Shown here in pieces: positions 31,521 to 43,163 of a stretch of DNA of 64,000 nt. The stretch is from Bremia lactucae (lineage: Eukaryota > Oomycota > Peronosporomycetes > Peronosporales > Peronosporaceae), in assembly GCF_004359215.1 (NCBI RefSeq), contig NW_027152029.1, positions 400,225 through 464,224 on the forward strand, given 5' to 3'. Position 1 is the stretch's first letter. Each line of letters begins with the position of its first letter. A model generated the notes under the pieces. The model was not told the origin of the DNA. It saw only the letters and a list, made by a program, of their open reading frames with translations, and did no database searches. Position numbers and translations under genes: made by a program.

Positions 31521-32430
31521 TGTTACTGTAGGTCTTTCCACGTCCACGCTGACCACTTATTGGTGTATCGTTGCACTCATATATGATGCGTAAATGCTAA
31601 TCATTATGGGTGGGGATGATGACCCGAGGTGTCGCCAGAAATGGCTGTGTAGTGCAGTAATCTATTGTGTGTTGTGTATCGATCCTCAATAAATCGATAC
31701 AATTTCGACAATCCTTTTAAGGATTGCTGTAATGGATTTAAAAAAAAATCGTCAACCCTTTAAGCGCCTTATCTTCTCGATAGGCTCTTCTAATGTTGTC
31801 AAGTAATCTTGACGACGGAACACTTATTCTTGCAACAGTGGATCATACTCACTGTTAATTGTTGCAAAATTGGGCTTATCCTCACTGTCGTTTTGCACTG
31901 CCGGCTCAGATTCGGGCCGGCGCGAAAGGGCATCAGCGACGACATTAACTTGTCCTGGTTAAAATTCCACGGAGAAGCTATACTCCGCGAAGAAAGACAA
32001 CCATCTCGCTAATCTTGCGAGAGGTGTGGACTGTTTACGGCCGCGCCTAAAGACGCATGGTCCGTAAAGCAATAAACGATCTACCTTGACTCTAAACTTA
32101 GCTAGTGCATATCTCATGGCAAAGCGTTCGTTGTCATGCACTGGGTAATTGCTTTCAGCTGGTTGAAGCTAACGCGACGAATAGCGAACGTCGCGCTCTG
32201 CACCTTGTGTCATATTGCATTAACGAACAGCCGATTGCAAAAGCGCTGGGGACACACATCACATGAAATGGTCTGTCTTTGTCCGCAATCGCCAGGATTG
32301 GCGATTGCGTCACCCTTTGCTTGACACCCTCAAAGGAACGCTGACAATTAACGCTCCATGACCACTTTACATTTTTTCTTCAACAAAGAAGACAGATGTG
32401 CTGTCATTTCGGCATAATTGTGGGACTACT
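31521..32430 (-). pseudogene. RNase H and integrase N-terminal start of element F
   Basis: Minus strand: VRNRQDWRL-type text on the other strand corresponds to sense SPILAIADKDRPFH. The catalytic stretch has the VHDNERFAMRYALAKFRVKV block (32141 downward). LARLARWLSFFAEYSFSVEF precedes ADALSRRP near 31930. The integrase zinc domain start is at 31720-31521. Several stops. Confidence 0.7.
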
Positions 32431-33700
32431 AGTGTAAGTATGCCGCTAAGCCGAGGAACTTTCGAGGTCGCTTTACACGACTAGCACAGGCCAGCTGGTG
32501 ATCGCCTTGATCTTTTCCGGATCAGGGCGTACACTGTGTTAACCCACTATGCACCCAGAGAAGTGGCATTTCGCTTGCAGCGAATATAGACTTCTTGAGA
32601 TTTTCATACAACTTGTGTTTACGCATAAGTGTTAGAACCTTTCGGACGTGGGGAAGATGCACTTCAACGTCCGACTTTCCTCTCATGGCTCTGCTATGAA
32701 TGAAGTAATAATCAAAATAACTCGGTGCCAAATCTCGCACCGATCTCAACAGATTCGTTACACAACTGTATAATGTCGCAGGGCACCACTAAGTCCCTGC
32801 GGCATGACTAGCCATTCCCATAGCATACCGCTTGGGTTGCTTACTGCTGTAAACGGAATATCCTGATCACGCATCAGGATCTGATAGATTCCATCCATCA
32901 GAACCACTGATAAAAAGATAGTACTCTTTGAAATACCATCAATGATTACGTCTTTTCGTGATATCGGCGGTCAAGCCGGTACCGTTGGAGCGTTCAGTTT
33001 ATTAAACGCATGCATATTCCGCCAATTTCCTGTTGCTTTAAGCACACTGAAGGTTGGAGAGCTATGTGAAGAGGTTGACCCCCTCACATGGCCCGTTGCT
33101 AAGCGATTGGCAAAGAGTTTGTCGATCGCTAATACTTGTTCACGAGGTAATGGCCATTGTTTCATGAGACAATATTTGAACCTGGAATTAGGTCGATTTC
33201 GTTGCGACTTTAGCAACTCGCACGGTACGGATTCAGAGAAGACATTAATTCTCCCCTGAATCCGCACTGTGCGAGTTGCTAAGGTCATATTAAATCCTTA
33301 TATAAACGATTTGTCTTCAAAGACTTCCAGGATTGGGACATAAAATGTTCCATCCGAGTTTTTTCATCGAGGACACTTTCGTCCATCGATGAGCTGCTGA
33401 AAATTCGTTCTTTCTCAGGAAATACTATTGTCGACCGAATATTGGCCACAAACTTGTTATCTGCGACACGTGCGCAGATTTGCTTGACTTTGCCACCACG
33501 CAGACCACGCAAAAACCGTTTCGGTTTATGTTGGCAATTGAGTTATCTCCAAAGTTGACTTTGGAGACTCTATTAGATCCAGTGTATAAGCGCCTACACT
33601 TGATCCATTGTTTACTGACATATAATGTCTCAGTTTCCTTTTCAAGACTTATTTGCAAAGGTACCTGGAAACCTTTGATCACTGGTTTCTGGAGACTTAT
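32431..33700 (-). pseudogene. Reverse transcriptase and linker of element F
   Basis: The linker reads MRGLRGGKVKQICARVADNK at 33512 downward with EKERIFSSSSMDESVLDEKT. Then PCELLKSQRNRPNSRFKYCL and MKQWPLPREQVLAIDKLFAN (33240-33110), THSSPTF-like text, and the active site PSYFDYYFIHSRAMRGKSDV at about 32720-32665, where YFDD is YFDY. The thumb is VHLPHVRKVLTLMRKHKLYE. Not active. Confidence 0.75.
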
Positions 33701-33999
33701 TCTTGCAGACTCTTGGGGACTTATTCCTTAAAGCTTTATTTATGGAGTATCCTCCCCAACTGCCTCTTGCTCTGGTTGCACAATCACAGCGAGATCCTCT
33801 GCGATCGACTCTTCAGTCGATCTAGGACTTTTGCACTGTCTCTTATAGACAGAGGGGTTATATTCTCTTGGGTTGCTTTTCTAGCAAGTATTCTTGTTTC
33901 GTAACACTTAATTTATTCGAGTGGCCGAACTTCAACGGTACATGTGCTTGAGCATAGCCGTCAGGATCCAACTCCACAGTGTGATAAGTATTCACACTG

Positions 34000-35640
34000 A
34001 GATCTTGTGCAGCCGCTCAAACGACCGAACCACAATAAACGAAAGACAGGCATCGTCATGGCTTGATGCTGCTAATTTATGCATGGCTCGGACTTTCTGA
34101 GCCATGGTAATCCTAGGATGACATAAAATTTGTCCTTTAAATCTAGTACGATAAAATCATCATCGTACTGTTTTCCCTTCAACGTGTTCTGAATCCAACT
34201 ACACGTTTCTTTACTGTTACAGATGCGCCTGTTGCTAGACGCACTGTCATCCTCCTTAGAGGGATATCGCGCTTAATAAAATTAAGTCTGCGATCTTCTA
34301 GCGATTGGCGTCAACTAAAGTTGTTCGACGCCCCACAATCGACAAGAGACTTAAGTGGCAATTTGTTTGACACTGTTATTTTCAAGGCCTGGGGCAGTTA
34401 CGCACAATGTTCGTGTGTGAGGAGCAACTTTCGTCAAAAGGCATGCAAATTCTTTTGACGTTGTCGGTCAGAAGGGCGCTCCGCACCTACTGACCCCCAC
34501 CCCCGACCGTTTTCTGACGATCCGCCTCGCATTTGCGATTTCGCAACAGCGTCGGATCCGCATCCTCCGCTGTATCTAGCGGGTGGTCGATCTTTTTGCT
34601 TAGTGATTCTAGGCACTGGCCGTGGGGCAGTCCTCTCATAGGCGTAATGGCCCGTCTTTTGACTACGACATTTTTGTAATCGTTTGTTGCTAGAAGGAGC
34701 GAGATTTCTCGCTCTCTGCATATGAGAGATCGATGGGTTCTGGCCCTCCGTTATCTTGTCGACTCGGTGAACGATATGCAACAGAAAGGACGAAAGCCAT
34801 TTTCAGGCTGAAGGTATCTTATTCCACTACAGAGATCGCTTGGTCAAGCGTCTCTGATCTAAGCCGGAACAGGTTGGTCTTGAAAGGACCGTCTGTGAGA
34901 ACCTTGATGGATACAATAACCTGTGTGTATTCATCAATCCCATGATCCACGATACAACTGACCAGGTATCGTGTATGTTGGGAATAAGCGTGTAGATCAC
35001 GCTTGCCCTGCTTCAAATTCAGGAGCTCGACTCGTGCCCTGGATTCGTCACCTGACGGCCCAAATGTTTGCCTGAGCCGTGAAGCTTGAGCTCCAAACCC
35101 CAAGATTTGGCACGTCCGGATAAGTTGGAGATGCCAAATTTCACTTTTGTCGCATGATCCCTAATACGGCGATCATCAATGGCGTCGTCTAATTCGACAA
35201 ACCATCTTACAAAAGAGTCGCCTTCGACTGCCTTAGACTTAGAGATTTCGAACTTTATGCTTTCGAGTCGATGCGGAAGCGTTGGCCCGCTAGCAGCATT
35301 TACATGCTGCTGTCTCGACAGTTCCAATTGTTGACCACCTTGTTCTCTCAGCACATCCGCGTGTTGAGAGCCTTGCTGGTGAAGCAAGGCTACTTTCTCT
35401 CGGGCCGCGTCGCGTTGTGTCGTATGAACTCGGCTATGGCCGCATGCTGTTCATCTCTTCCCAGAGTGTACATCATGGCACCAACGGCTGGCCCGCCTAC
35501 TACCGAACTCATCCGTTCGATCGCTCTCCATTCAAGGCAAGGTCACTCAAATGAGTAAACCTTTCACGCGTCGCGTGATAGAATTCTTGAGGGGCTGGAA
35601 AGCTCGCTCCTTCTTCATCCAATATGTCCATGTAGGATGA
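34000..35640 (-). pseudogene. gag, knuckle and protease of element F
   Basis: Gag: HAAIAEF-like start, MLHQQGSQHADVLREQGGQQ (35387 downward), IKFEISKSKAVEGDSFVRWF, KFGISNLSGRAKSWGLELK. After a frameshift it continues RARVELLNLKQGKRDLHAYS and VLTDGPFKTNLFRLRSETLD (35103-34819). The knuckle is degraded (LQKCRSQKTGHYAYERTAP, 34690-34630). The protease has LVDCGASNNF near 34350-34315 and VRLATGAS near 34240. Confidence 0.75.
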
Positions 35641-35682
35641 TACGTGCGTAGGTCGTTGAATGGGCTACGAAGTGCTACCAGG

Positions 35683-36200
35683 TGTAACGGGGCACCTTTC
35701 AAAAGCACTCATCATTACTAGTTTTTTTTAGCCTTACACTGATACAGTGTAGGTTAGTTGCCTCGAAATTTCACGTTCACAAGATTTTCAAAGAGAGGTT
35801 TCGAAGTAGCTAAAAAACTTTAGCTATCAAAGATTATTGAAAGGATTATAATTAGGGAAAATAAACTGTATTTATTCATTTAGTTTCCTACGTAACGATC
35901 TTCTATCTACTACTAAATCTATTATAGTATTGACAATCAAAGTATGGCGCCTCCTTGCGCACCGCAAATTCGTGTCCTATAACGATTGGCGGGGTCGATT
36001 TCGACTAAAATCAACCAATCAACTAGAGCTAATGTCTTATTGCATCAATATTACCAAATTTGGTAATATTAAAACTATATGGGCCAAAAATAAAAACGAT
36101 ATTAATTTCGTACTTCATTATTTATTTGCTCTCATAGGAAAGAATATTTGTTAATCTTGTTATAGGAAATAATACTTATGTAACGGGACACCCCGTTACA
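35683..36200 (-). repeat. 5' LTR of element F (family 3)
   Basis: On the minus strand it starts with the hairpin TGTAACGGGGTGTCCCGTTA CA and ends GGTGCCCCGTTACA, then the primer-site-like CCTGGTAGCACTTCG. 518 bp. It carries the family 3 marker (CCCCGCCAATCGTTATAGGA-like with GGTGCGCAAGGAGGCGCCAT). Confidence 0.85.
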
Positions 36201-36658
36201 AGTGTAGGTTGGCTAGCTCTAGCGAAAGGTGCTTCGTTGCTCTAGTTAAAACTTGCTTTCTTTTTCTTCATCGTTTACAGAAGCCAACGCTAGTGCTGAG
36301 CATGCAAATTTTGTAAGACACGGCCGTCAATTCGTCAATTATGATATCACGTCTTTAAAATAAATTCATCAATACCTCTCAAGTGACTATATTCGAAGGT
36401 AGCTAGTTGCAGTGGCGTGAAAGGAAAAAATATATATTAATCAGCACTTCAAATGTCGTTTGCATTTTTTAGTTGAATGTTCTTATTGTGAACGGCAATT
36501 CTAATGAAAATGGCTCATCCGACAGCGACTTTATTAATGCGAGATCGGAACAAAACTTTTTATAGGCTTGCCATTCGAGGGCGGTCCATACGGCCATTTC
36601 CGCCCGCAGAACATGAATGATTTCTTTCCGACTTTTACACTGTATGTCTCAGCTTCTA
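36201..36658. other. Spacer between head-to-head elements F and G
   Basis: 458 bp without recognised coding or LTR similarity. It contains the near-palindromic stretch GAGGGCGGTCCATACGGCCATTTCCGCCC around 36577-36605. It would be transcribed outward by neither LTR in sense direction. Confidence 0.5.
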
Positions 36659-37136
36659 TGTAATGGGGTGTCCCATTACATAAATATTATTGCCTAAAAG
36701 AGGAAATAAACAAAAAATACAAAATTAGTATCTTTTTAATTTTTACGTAATAGTTCCAATATTATCAAATTTGGTAAAGTTGACACAAGAAGACATCAGT
36801 TCTATTGGTGAATTATTTAAGTTTAAATCAACCCCGCCAATCGTTATAAGACACGATTGTGCGGTGCGCAAGTAGGCGCCATACATAGTAAGTTATTATT
36901 ACATTAAGTCAGTAGTAGATAGAACATTGTTACGTACGAACTTAATAGTATCATACAGTTTTAGTATTTCCTATTCTAAAGCCTTCGAACTAACCTTTGG
37001 TAGCGAAGACTACTTAGCTACCTGTAATCTTCTTCTACACATCGTGTACGTTAAGCAGCCGAGCATCCAACATTCACTGTAATCAGTGAAGTTTGTCAAG
37101 CACTTTTAACACTACTAGCAAAGGTGCCCCGTTACA
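36659..37136 (+). repeat. 5' LTR of element G (family 3)
   Basis: It starts with the hairpin TGTAATGGGGTGTCCCATTA CA and ends AAAGGTGCCCCGTTACA, 478 bp, followed by CCTGGTAGCACTTCG. Confidence 0.85.
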
Positions 37137-37189
37137 CCTGGTAGCACTTCGTATTCCGTTCAATGGCACACGCAGTCCATTCAACATGG

Positions 37190-38700
37190 ACATGTGGATG
37201 AAGAAGGAGGAAGCTTTCAAGCTCTCAAGAAGGCTATCACGTAACGCGTGAAAGGTTTACTTATTTAAGTGACATTGAATGGAGAGCGATCAAACGGATA
37301 AGTTCGGTCGTTGGCGGGCCAGCCATTAGCGCAATTCTGTTCGCTGCGCCAAGAGACGAGCAACATGCGACTATGGCCGAGTTCATTCAACATGAACTCG
37401 ACGCGGCCCAAGAGAGAGTAGCCTTGCTTCACCAGCAAGGCTCTCACACGCGGATGTGTTGAGAGAACAGGGTGCTCAACAATTACACCGGCAGCATTCA
37501 CGTGTTGCTAGCGCGCCGACGCTTCCAGTCGATCCGAAAGCTTAAAGATATAAATCGCTAAGTGTAAGGCAGCCGGAGGCGACTCCCTTTTAAGATGGTT
37601 CGTCGAATAAGATGACGCCTTTGATGCTCGCCGTATTAATGATGATGCGACGGAAGTGAAATTTGGCATGTCCAACTTAGCCGGACGTGCCAAATCTTGG
37701 GTCTTAAGCTCAAAATTGACAACTCATTCGTTTTTGGGTCGTATGAGGTCTTAAAGACGCGGCTCAGGCAAACATTTGAGTCACCACGCGCTGAATTGGG
37801 CTCGAGCTGAGTTCAGCAAGGCAAGCGTGACCTTCACGCTTATGCTCGGCATACACGATAACAAGTCAGTTGTATCGTTAGTAGTTCGATGTGACACAGG
37901 TACCTGTGTTCAATAAAAGTCTTGTAGACGGTAATGTCAACACCCACCTGTTCCGGCTTGAACTAGAGTCGCTCGACCAAGCGATCTCGATTGCGGAACA
38001 GGGAATTTCAGTCTAAAACATGCTCTTGTCCACTCAGGAGCTTATCGACTCCGAAACGACAAAAAAACGGAGGTCCAAAATCTTTAAACCTCTCACATGG
38101 AGAGAGCGAGAATCCTCGCTCTTCAAATTGCAAACATTACAAAAGACGGACCACGAAGCCTATGAGTGTACTGCCCCACAGCCAGTGCCAAGAATAGCTG
38201 AGCAAAAAGATCGACCTCCCGCGAGATACAGCGGAGGTCGCGGATCCGACGCTGTTGCGAAATCGCAACGGCGAGGCGGAACGTCAAAAAAAACGGTCGG
38301 GGTCAGTAGGTGCGGAGCGCCCTACTGATCCGGCAACGTCAACAGATTTTGCAGGCTTTTTGACGAAAGTTGCTCCTCACACACAAACATTGTGTGTAAC
38401 TGCCCCAGGAGATGAGGATTACCTCATCACTTGAAAATAAGTGTCAAATAAATTGCCAGTTAAGTCCCTAGTCGGTTTTGGGGCGTCGAACAACTTTAGT
38501 ATACGCCAATCGAAAGAAGATTGCAGGCTCAAGTTCATTGAGCGCGATATACTTTTAACGAGGATGGCAGTGCGCCTAGCGACAGGCGCATCTGTAACAG
38601 AAAAGTAACGTGTTGTTGGTATTATTACACGTTAAAGGGTATTTGATTTGGATGACAAATTTGATGGCATCCTTGATTACCATGGCTCAGAAAGTACGAG
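37190..38700 (+). pseudogene. gag and protease of element G
   Basis: Gag in several frames: MADGPAISAILF-like start region, AAQERVALLHQQGS near 37405-37445, GRAKSWVLS near 37685, KQGKRDLHAYARHT near 37815-37855, and VDGNVNTHLFRLELESLDQA near 37925-37985. The knuckle is degenerate (DHEAYECTAP, 38145-38178). The protease reads LVGFGASNNFSIRQS near 38470-38510, where the catalytic Asp is lost (LVDCGAS in F). VRLATGASVTEK follows near 38570. Confidence 0.7.
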
Positions 38701-39623
38701 CCTTGTATAAATTGGCAGCATCAAGCCATGACGATGCCTGTCTCTCGTTCGTCAGATGGTCATCTAATGAACGTGTTGGAGCGTTAACAATCGTGTGGAT
38801 GTCCTACGAGTGAGTATGATGGTCTCAATTGTGGATCGGTCGTTAGCATGACTGCACAAGACCTCAGTGTGAATACACAACACATTAAGGAGTTTGATCC
38901 CGACGGCTGTGCACAGCACAGGCAGCGTCGAAGGTTCACCATTGTGATGTGGACGTAGTTACCGACGGCTGAGCACAAGAAAAGGCAGCGTCGAAGTTCG
39001 GCCACTCGAAAAAGTTGAGTGCACGAAACAAGGATGCTTGCTAGAAAAGCAACATTCAAGAAAATATAAAACCCCTGTCTATAAGAGACAGTGCGAAAAT
39101 CCTAAATCGACTGGAGAGTCGATCGCAGAGGATCTCGCTGTGATTCCGCAACCACAGCAAGAGGCAGTTCGGGAGGATACTCCACAAATAAAACTTTTGG
39201 AAATAAGTCCTCAATAATCTGCGGGAATAAGTCTCCGGAAATCTGTGGTCAAAGGTTTTCAGGTACCTTTGCAAATCAGTCTTGAAGAGGAAACTGATAC
39301 ATTATATGTCAGTAAACAATGGATCAAGTGTAGGCGCTTATATTTGATTCGATAACGCCTCTGGAGTTAACTTCGGAGATAATACAATTACCAACGCTTG
39401 AACCGAAGCGGTTTTTGCGTGATCTGCGTGGTGGCAAAGTCAAGCAAATCTGCGCACTTGTCACAGATGACAAGTACGTGGCCGTTATCGGTTGGCAATA
39501 GTATTTCCTGAAAACGAACGGGTAATTAGCAGCTCATTGATAGACAAAAGAGTCCTCGATGAGAAAACTCGGATGGAACATTTTACATCCCAATCCTGGG
39601 AGTCTTTGAAGACAATCCCTTTA

Positions 39624-39836
39624 TATCTGGATTGATCGAATTCAAGATGTTTACTCTGGACCGTACCGTGCAAGTTCTAAGGTTGCAACGAAATCGACCT
39701 AATTCCAGGTTCAAATACTGTGTCATGAATATATCTGGATTGATCGAATTCAAGATGTATACTCTGAATCCGTACCGTGCGAGTTGCTAAGGTCGCAACG
39801 AAATCGACCAAATTCCAGGCTTAAATACTGTGTCAT
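39624..39836 (+). repeat. ~105-bp direct duplication in RT of element G
   Basis: The unit starting TATATCTGGATTGATCGAATTCAAGATG and ending AATACTGTGTCATGA occurs at about 39624-39728 and again at about 39729-39836 with some differences. Confidence 0.8.
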
Positions 39837-39847
39837 GAGTTGATGAG

Positions 39848-39909
39848 TCGCTAATACTTGTTCACGAGGCAATAGCAATGGCTATTGCCTCGTGAACAAG
39901 TATTAGCGA
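39848..39909. repeat. Perfect 29-bp inverted duplication with 4-bp loop
   Basis: 39848-39876 (TCGCTAATACTTGTTCACGA...) is the exact reverse complement of 39881-39909, with loop AATG. The right arm is normal RT coding sequence (PLPREQVLAI). The left arm replaces the codons expected there. Confidence 0.95.
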
Positions 39910-40579
39910 TCGACAAACTCTTTGCCAATCGCTTAGCAACGGGCCGTGTGAGGGAGTCAACCTCTTCACATAGCTCTCCAACCTTCTGTGTGCTTAAAGC
40001 AACAGGAAATTGGCGGGATATGCATGCGTTTAATAAACTGAACGCTCCAACGGTACCGGCTTAAACGCCGATATCACGAACATACGTTTTCATTGATGGT
40101 ATTTCAAAGAATACTGTCTTTTCATCAGTGGATCTGATGGATGGATTCTATCAGATCCTGATGCGTGATCAGGATATCCCGTTTACAGCAGTAAGCACCC
40201 CAAGCTGTATGCTATAAGAGTGGCTAGTGGTGCCACAGGGACTTAGTGATGCCCCTGCGACATTATACAGTTGTGTAACGAATCTGTTGAGATCGGTGCG
40301 AGATTTGGCACCGAGTTATTTGATTATTTCTTCATTCATAGCAGAGCCATGAGAGGAAAGTCGGACGTTGAAGTGCATCTTCCCCACGTCCGAAAGGTTC
40401 TTACTCTTATGCGTAAACAAGTTGTATGTAAATCTCAAAAAGTCAATATTCGCTGAAAGCGAAATGCCACTTCTCTGGGTGCATAGTGGGTTAACACAGT
40501 GTACGCCCTGATCCGGAATATATCAAGGCGATCACCAGCTGGCCTGTGCTAGTCGTGTAAAGCGACCTCGAAAGTGTCT

Positions 40580-42560
40580 CGGCTTAGCGGCATACTTACA
40601 CTAGTAGTCCCACAATTATGCTGAAATGACAGCACATCTGTCTTCTTTGTTGAAGAAAAAAAATGTAAAGTGGTCATGGAGCGTAATTGTCAGCGTTCCT
40701 TTGAGGGTGTCAAGGAAAGGGTGACGCAATCGCCAATCCTGGCGATTGCGGACAAAGACAGACCATTTCATGTGATGTGTGTCCCCAGGGCTTTGCAATC
40801 GGCTGTTCGTTAATGCAATGTGACACACACGGTGCAGAGCGCGACGTTCGCTATCAGTCGCATTAGCTTCAACCAGCTGAACGCAATTCCCCAGTGCATG
40901 ACAGGAAACTCCTTGCTATGATATGTGCACTGGCTAAGTTTGAGTCTATCGCTTATGTGCCGCTTATGGACGGTTCAGTATTTACGATCCATACGTCTTC
41001 ACGCACGCCATTTCAGTCCACACCTCTCGAGAAGAATGACGAGGTAATATCCTTCTTCGCAGATTATAACTTCCGTATAACTTCTGTCGACTATTAGCCT
41101 GGGTAACCTAATGTCGTCGCTGATGCACTTTCGTGCCGGCCTCATTTTGAGCCAGCTGCGCCTATCACAAGTAGAAATCAGCCCACTGTTGAAAAACGTT
41201 TTTCGAGTGGTCAGTCGTCAACAGTGCTTGACGACGTTAGAGGAGCCTATAGAGAAGACAAGGCTCATAAAAATTAGTGGATTCCTCAGAAATCTATCAA
41301 ACAATCCTTAAAACGATTGTCGAAATTGTTTCGATCTAATGAAGATCGATACAAGACAGGAGACGGGCCTCCGTATTTTTCAGCCATTGCCGGCGACACA
41401 TCTCTTCTCGTCGTACTTACTCACTATGATTTGCTCTTGAAAATTATGTATGAGTGTCACAAATGCACCAATAAGTGGGCATTGTGGACGTGAGAAGACT
41501 CACATCACAGTAAGTCGAGACTTTTACTGGCCTTGCCAATATGAGATGTGCGCAAGTACATGCGAGGTTTGTTAAAGGTGAATTCTAGCCCTTTATCCTG
41601 TGCTCCGTAACAACTTCTGCCTGTTCCAGCAGGTATTTGAGATCCCCGGTTCACGGCGGCGTTTTGGCAATATGTGTCCCGTTCATTCGGAACACGATTC
41701 AAGATGTCAACATCTGACCAACCTGAAACCGATAGTCAATCAGATGCTGCAAATCGTGTCTTTAAGAGATACTCCGAAGATTCGTCCACTTGTTTACGCA
41801 TTAGAGTGAGATGTGCCGATGGTAGAAGTTGATACCAACACCTCGGTGCATGCGTCAACCAAACATACACGTCTTTCGTGAATGGCTTCAGCGGTCCACA
41901 CATGCATTCCCACCTTTTGAATGTCTGTCTCTAGTTAAGGGCGCTCGAGCAATGACCGATCTGACTCCTGCTCATCAAACATTGACTCGACATTCAATGC
42001 GAAGGATACCGATGTTTATCTAATCAATACTGAATAAGACAACCCAGCGATAGCAATGAGGCTATTGTTGACTATGATAATCAGGAGGCTGATATATTTA
42101 GCATCGTCGATGACATCACCAGTGAGAGCAATGACGCTCCAATTATAGAGAAGAATGACGTATTCGCAGCGCACACCGGACGCACCGAATACAAAACAAA
42201 ACCGAGTCAGCAGGTGAATTCCTGTTGTCTCGAGAAATAGTTGTCCACTTCGTGCTCGATTTCATCGCTGATGCGGTGGATCGACAGAAAACGAAACGCT
42301 GATCAAAATGAAAGAGCAAATGCTCATTTTATCAGGTTAACGACCTAGGCCTTCTTTCTACGGTAATTCTACCTATACATTTTAGTGACAAATGTGAGCA
42401 GCTATATAATACTGCCCAACAATATCGGTCCGTGTCATGTAATGCACCGTCAAGCAATGCACACACGATCGAGCTGTCTCGTAGGATGCCCACGCATTCT
42501 ACGTCTTTGTTGGACGTCTCCGCTCGAACTATCAGTACGAGGCTTCTTCGGGTGAAAATC
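40580..42560 (+). pseudogene. RNase H and integrase of element G
   Basis: RNase H: SPILAIADKDRPFHV near 40725-40775, with the first catalytic motif degraded (MCVPRALQS for CDASDFAIG). Integrase zinc domain: PISGHCGREKTHITVSRDFY near 41470-41530 with WPCQYE. The core is poorly conserved and apparently shortened (HSEHDSRCQHLTNLKPIVN in place of HPETDGQTERV, 41690-41755; NTSVHASTKHT, 41838-41870). The GPY/F end is at 42400-42540 (FVGRLRSNYQYEASS). Confidence 0.65.
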
Positions 42561-42929
42561 CCCCCCCGCGTTCCAAAACATCTCACAGTGACTAGTGCTC
42601 CTGGCTTTGACGTTTCACTTCATCCTTAAATAAGCAATTACTTGACGAGCTGTCGCCAGCTTATTCCGAAGGCTTTCAAGCGCTCGTTAGTTCTCCGATC
42701 GGGCGCCGCATTTTCCGCTCGGTTATCTGACCATCAACGCAAAGACGTTGGATCGTCGATGACAAGTCGTGACGACGGTCACGCTCATGATCCACACACC
42801 CCTGCAAGCCGCGAGTGCGTGCTTGCAATCATGTCGACAAACAGGCGGGCTCGACAAATAAGCTGGATTTAATTTATCCTCCTCCTCCACATCCATTGAC
42901 GGACTCGAATGATGAAAAGCGATACTCGT

Positions 42930-43065
42930 GGTGCGCTTTTTGAATCACTTTGATGTGAGAGAGGTTCAAAAAAACTATCTCGTTCCCTGGCGGGTATCCA
43001 CCAGCCCATTATGGCTGGGAGCCTCTGTCCGAACTGAACATAGAAGTTCCGGGTATCGTCGATTA
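42930..43065 (+). pseudogene. Frameshifted chromodomain of element G
   Basis: VREVQKNYLVPWR, then after a one-base shift GYPPAHYGWEPLSELNIEVP and GIVD. Core Trp and YPP...WEP positions are retained across the shift. Confidence 0.65.
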
Positions 43066-43163
43066 GCTTGCAGAGACCCATTCCTTTGTCAGCTAGGACC
43101 TCAAATAAAGAGAGCTTTGCGAGTACGTAAAGACAGTGCAAATTATCAGTCCCTTCTCGCATC

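Larger units (their letters stand above)
31521..36200 (-). mobile_element. Element F: 5' part of a family 3 Gypsy element, minus strand
   Basis: Read on the minus strand from the LTR at 36200: LTR, primer-site-like CCTGGTAGCACTTCGTAG, gag, degraded knuckle, protease, RT, RNase H and the first part of the integrase zinc domain (IIYECND ... RGKTYSN), which ends at the junction near 31520. The 3' half, including chromodomain and antisense region, is missing. It lies head-to-head with element G. Confidence 0.8.
39060..40570 (+). pseudogene. pol linker and reverse transcriptase of element G
   Basis: Linker FLRDLRGGKVKQICALVTDD near 39412-39475. RT restarts inside the foldback at PLPREQVLAIDKLFANRLAT (39882-39945), then SHSSPTFCVLKATGNWRDMH, VFSSVDLMDGFYQILMRDQD (40105-40170), QGLSDAPAT and LFDYFFIHSRAMRGKSDVEV (40310-40370). 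The last stretch is frameshifted by one T relative to F, and YFDD is again lost (FDY). Confidence 0.75.
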
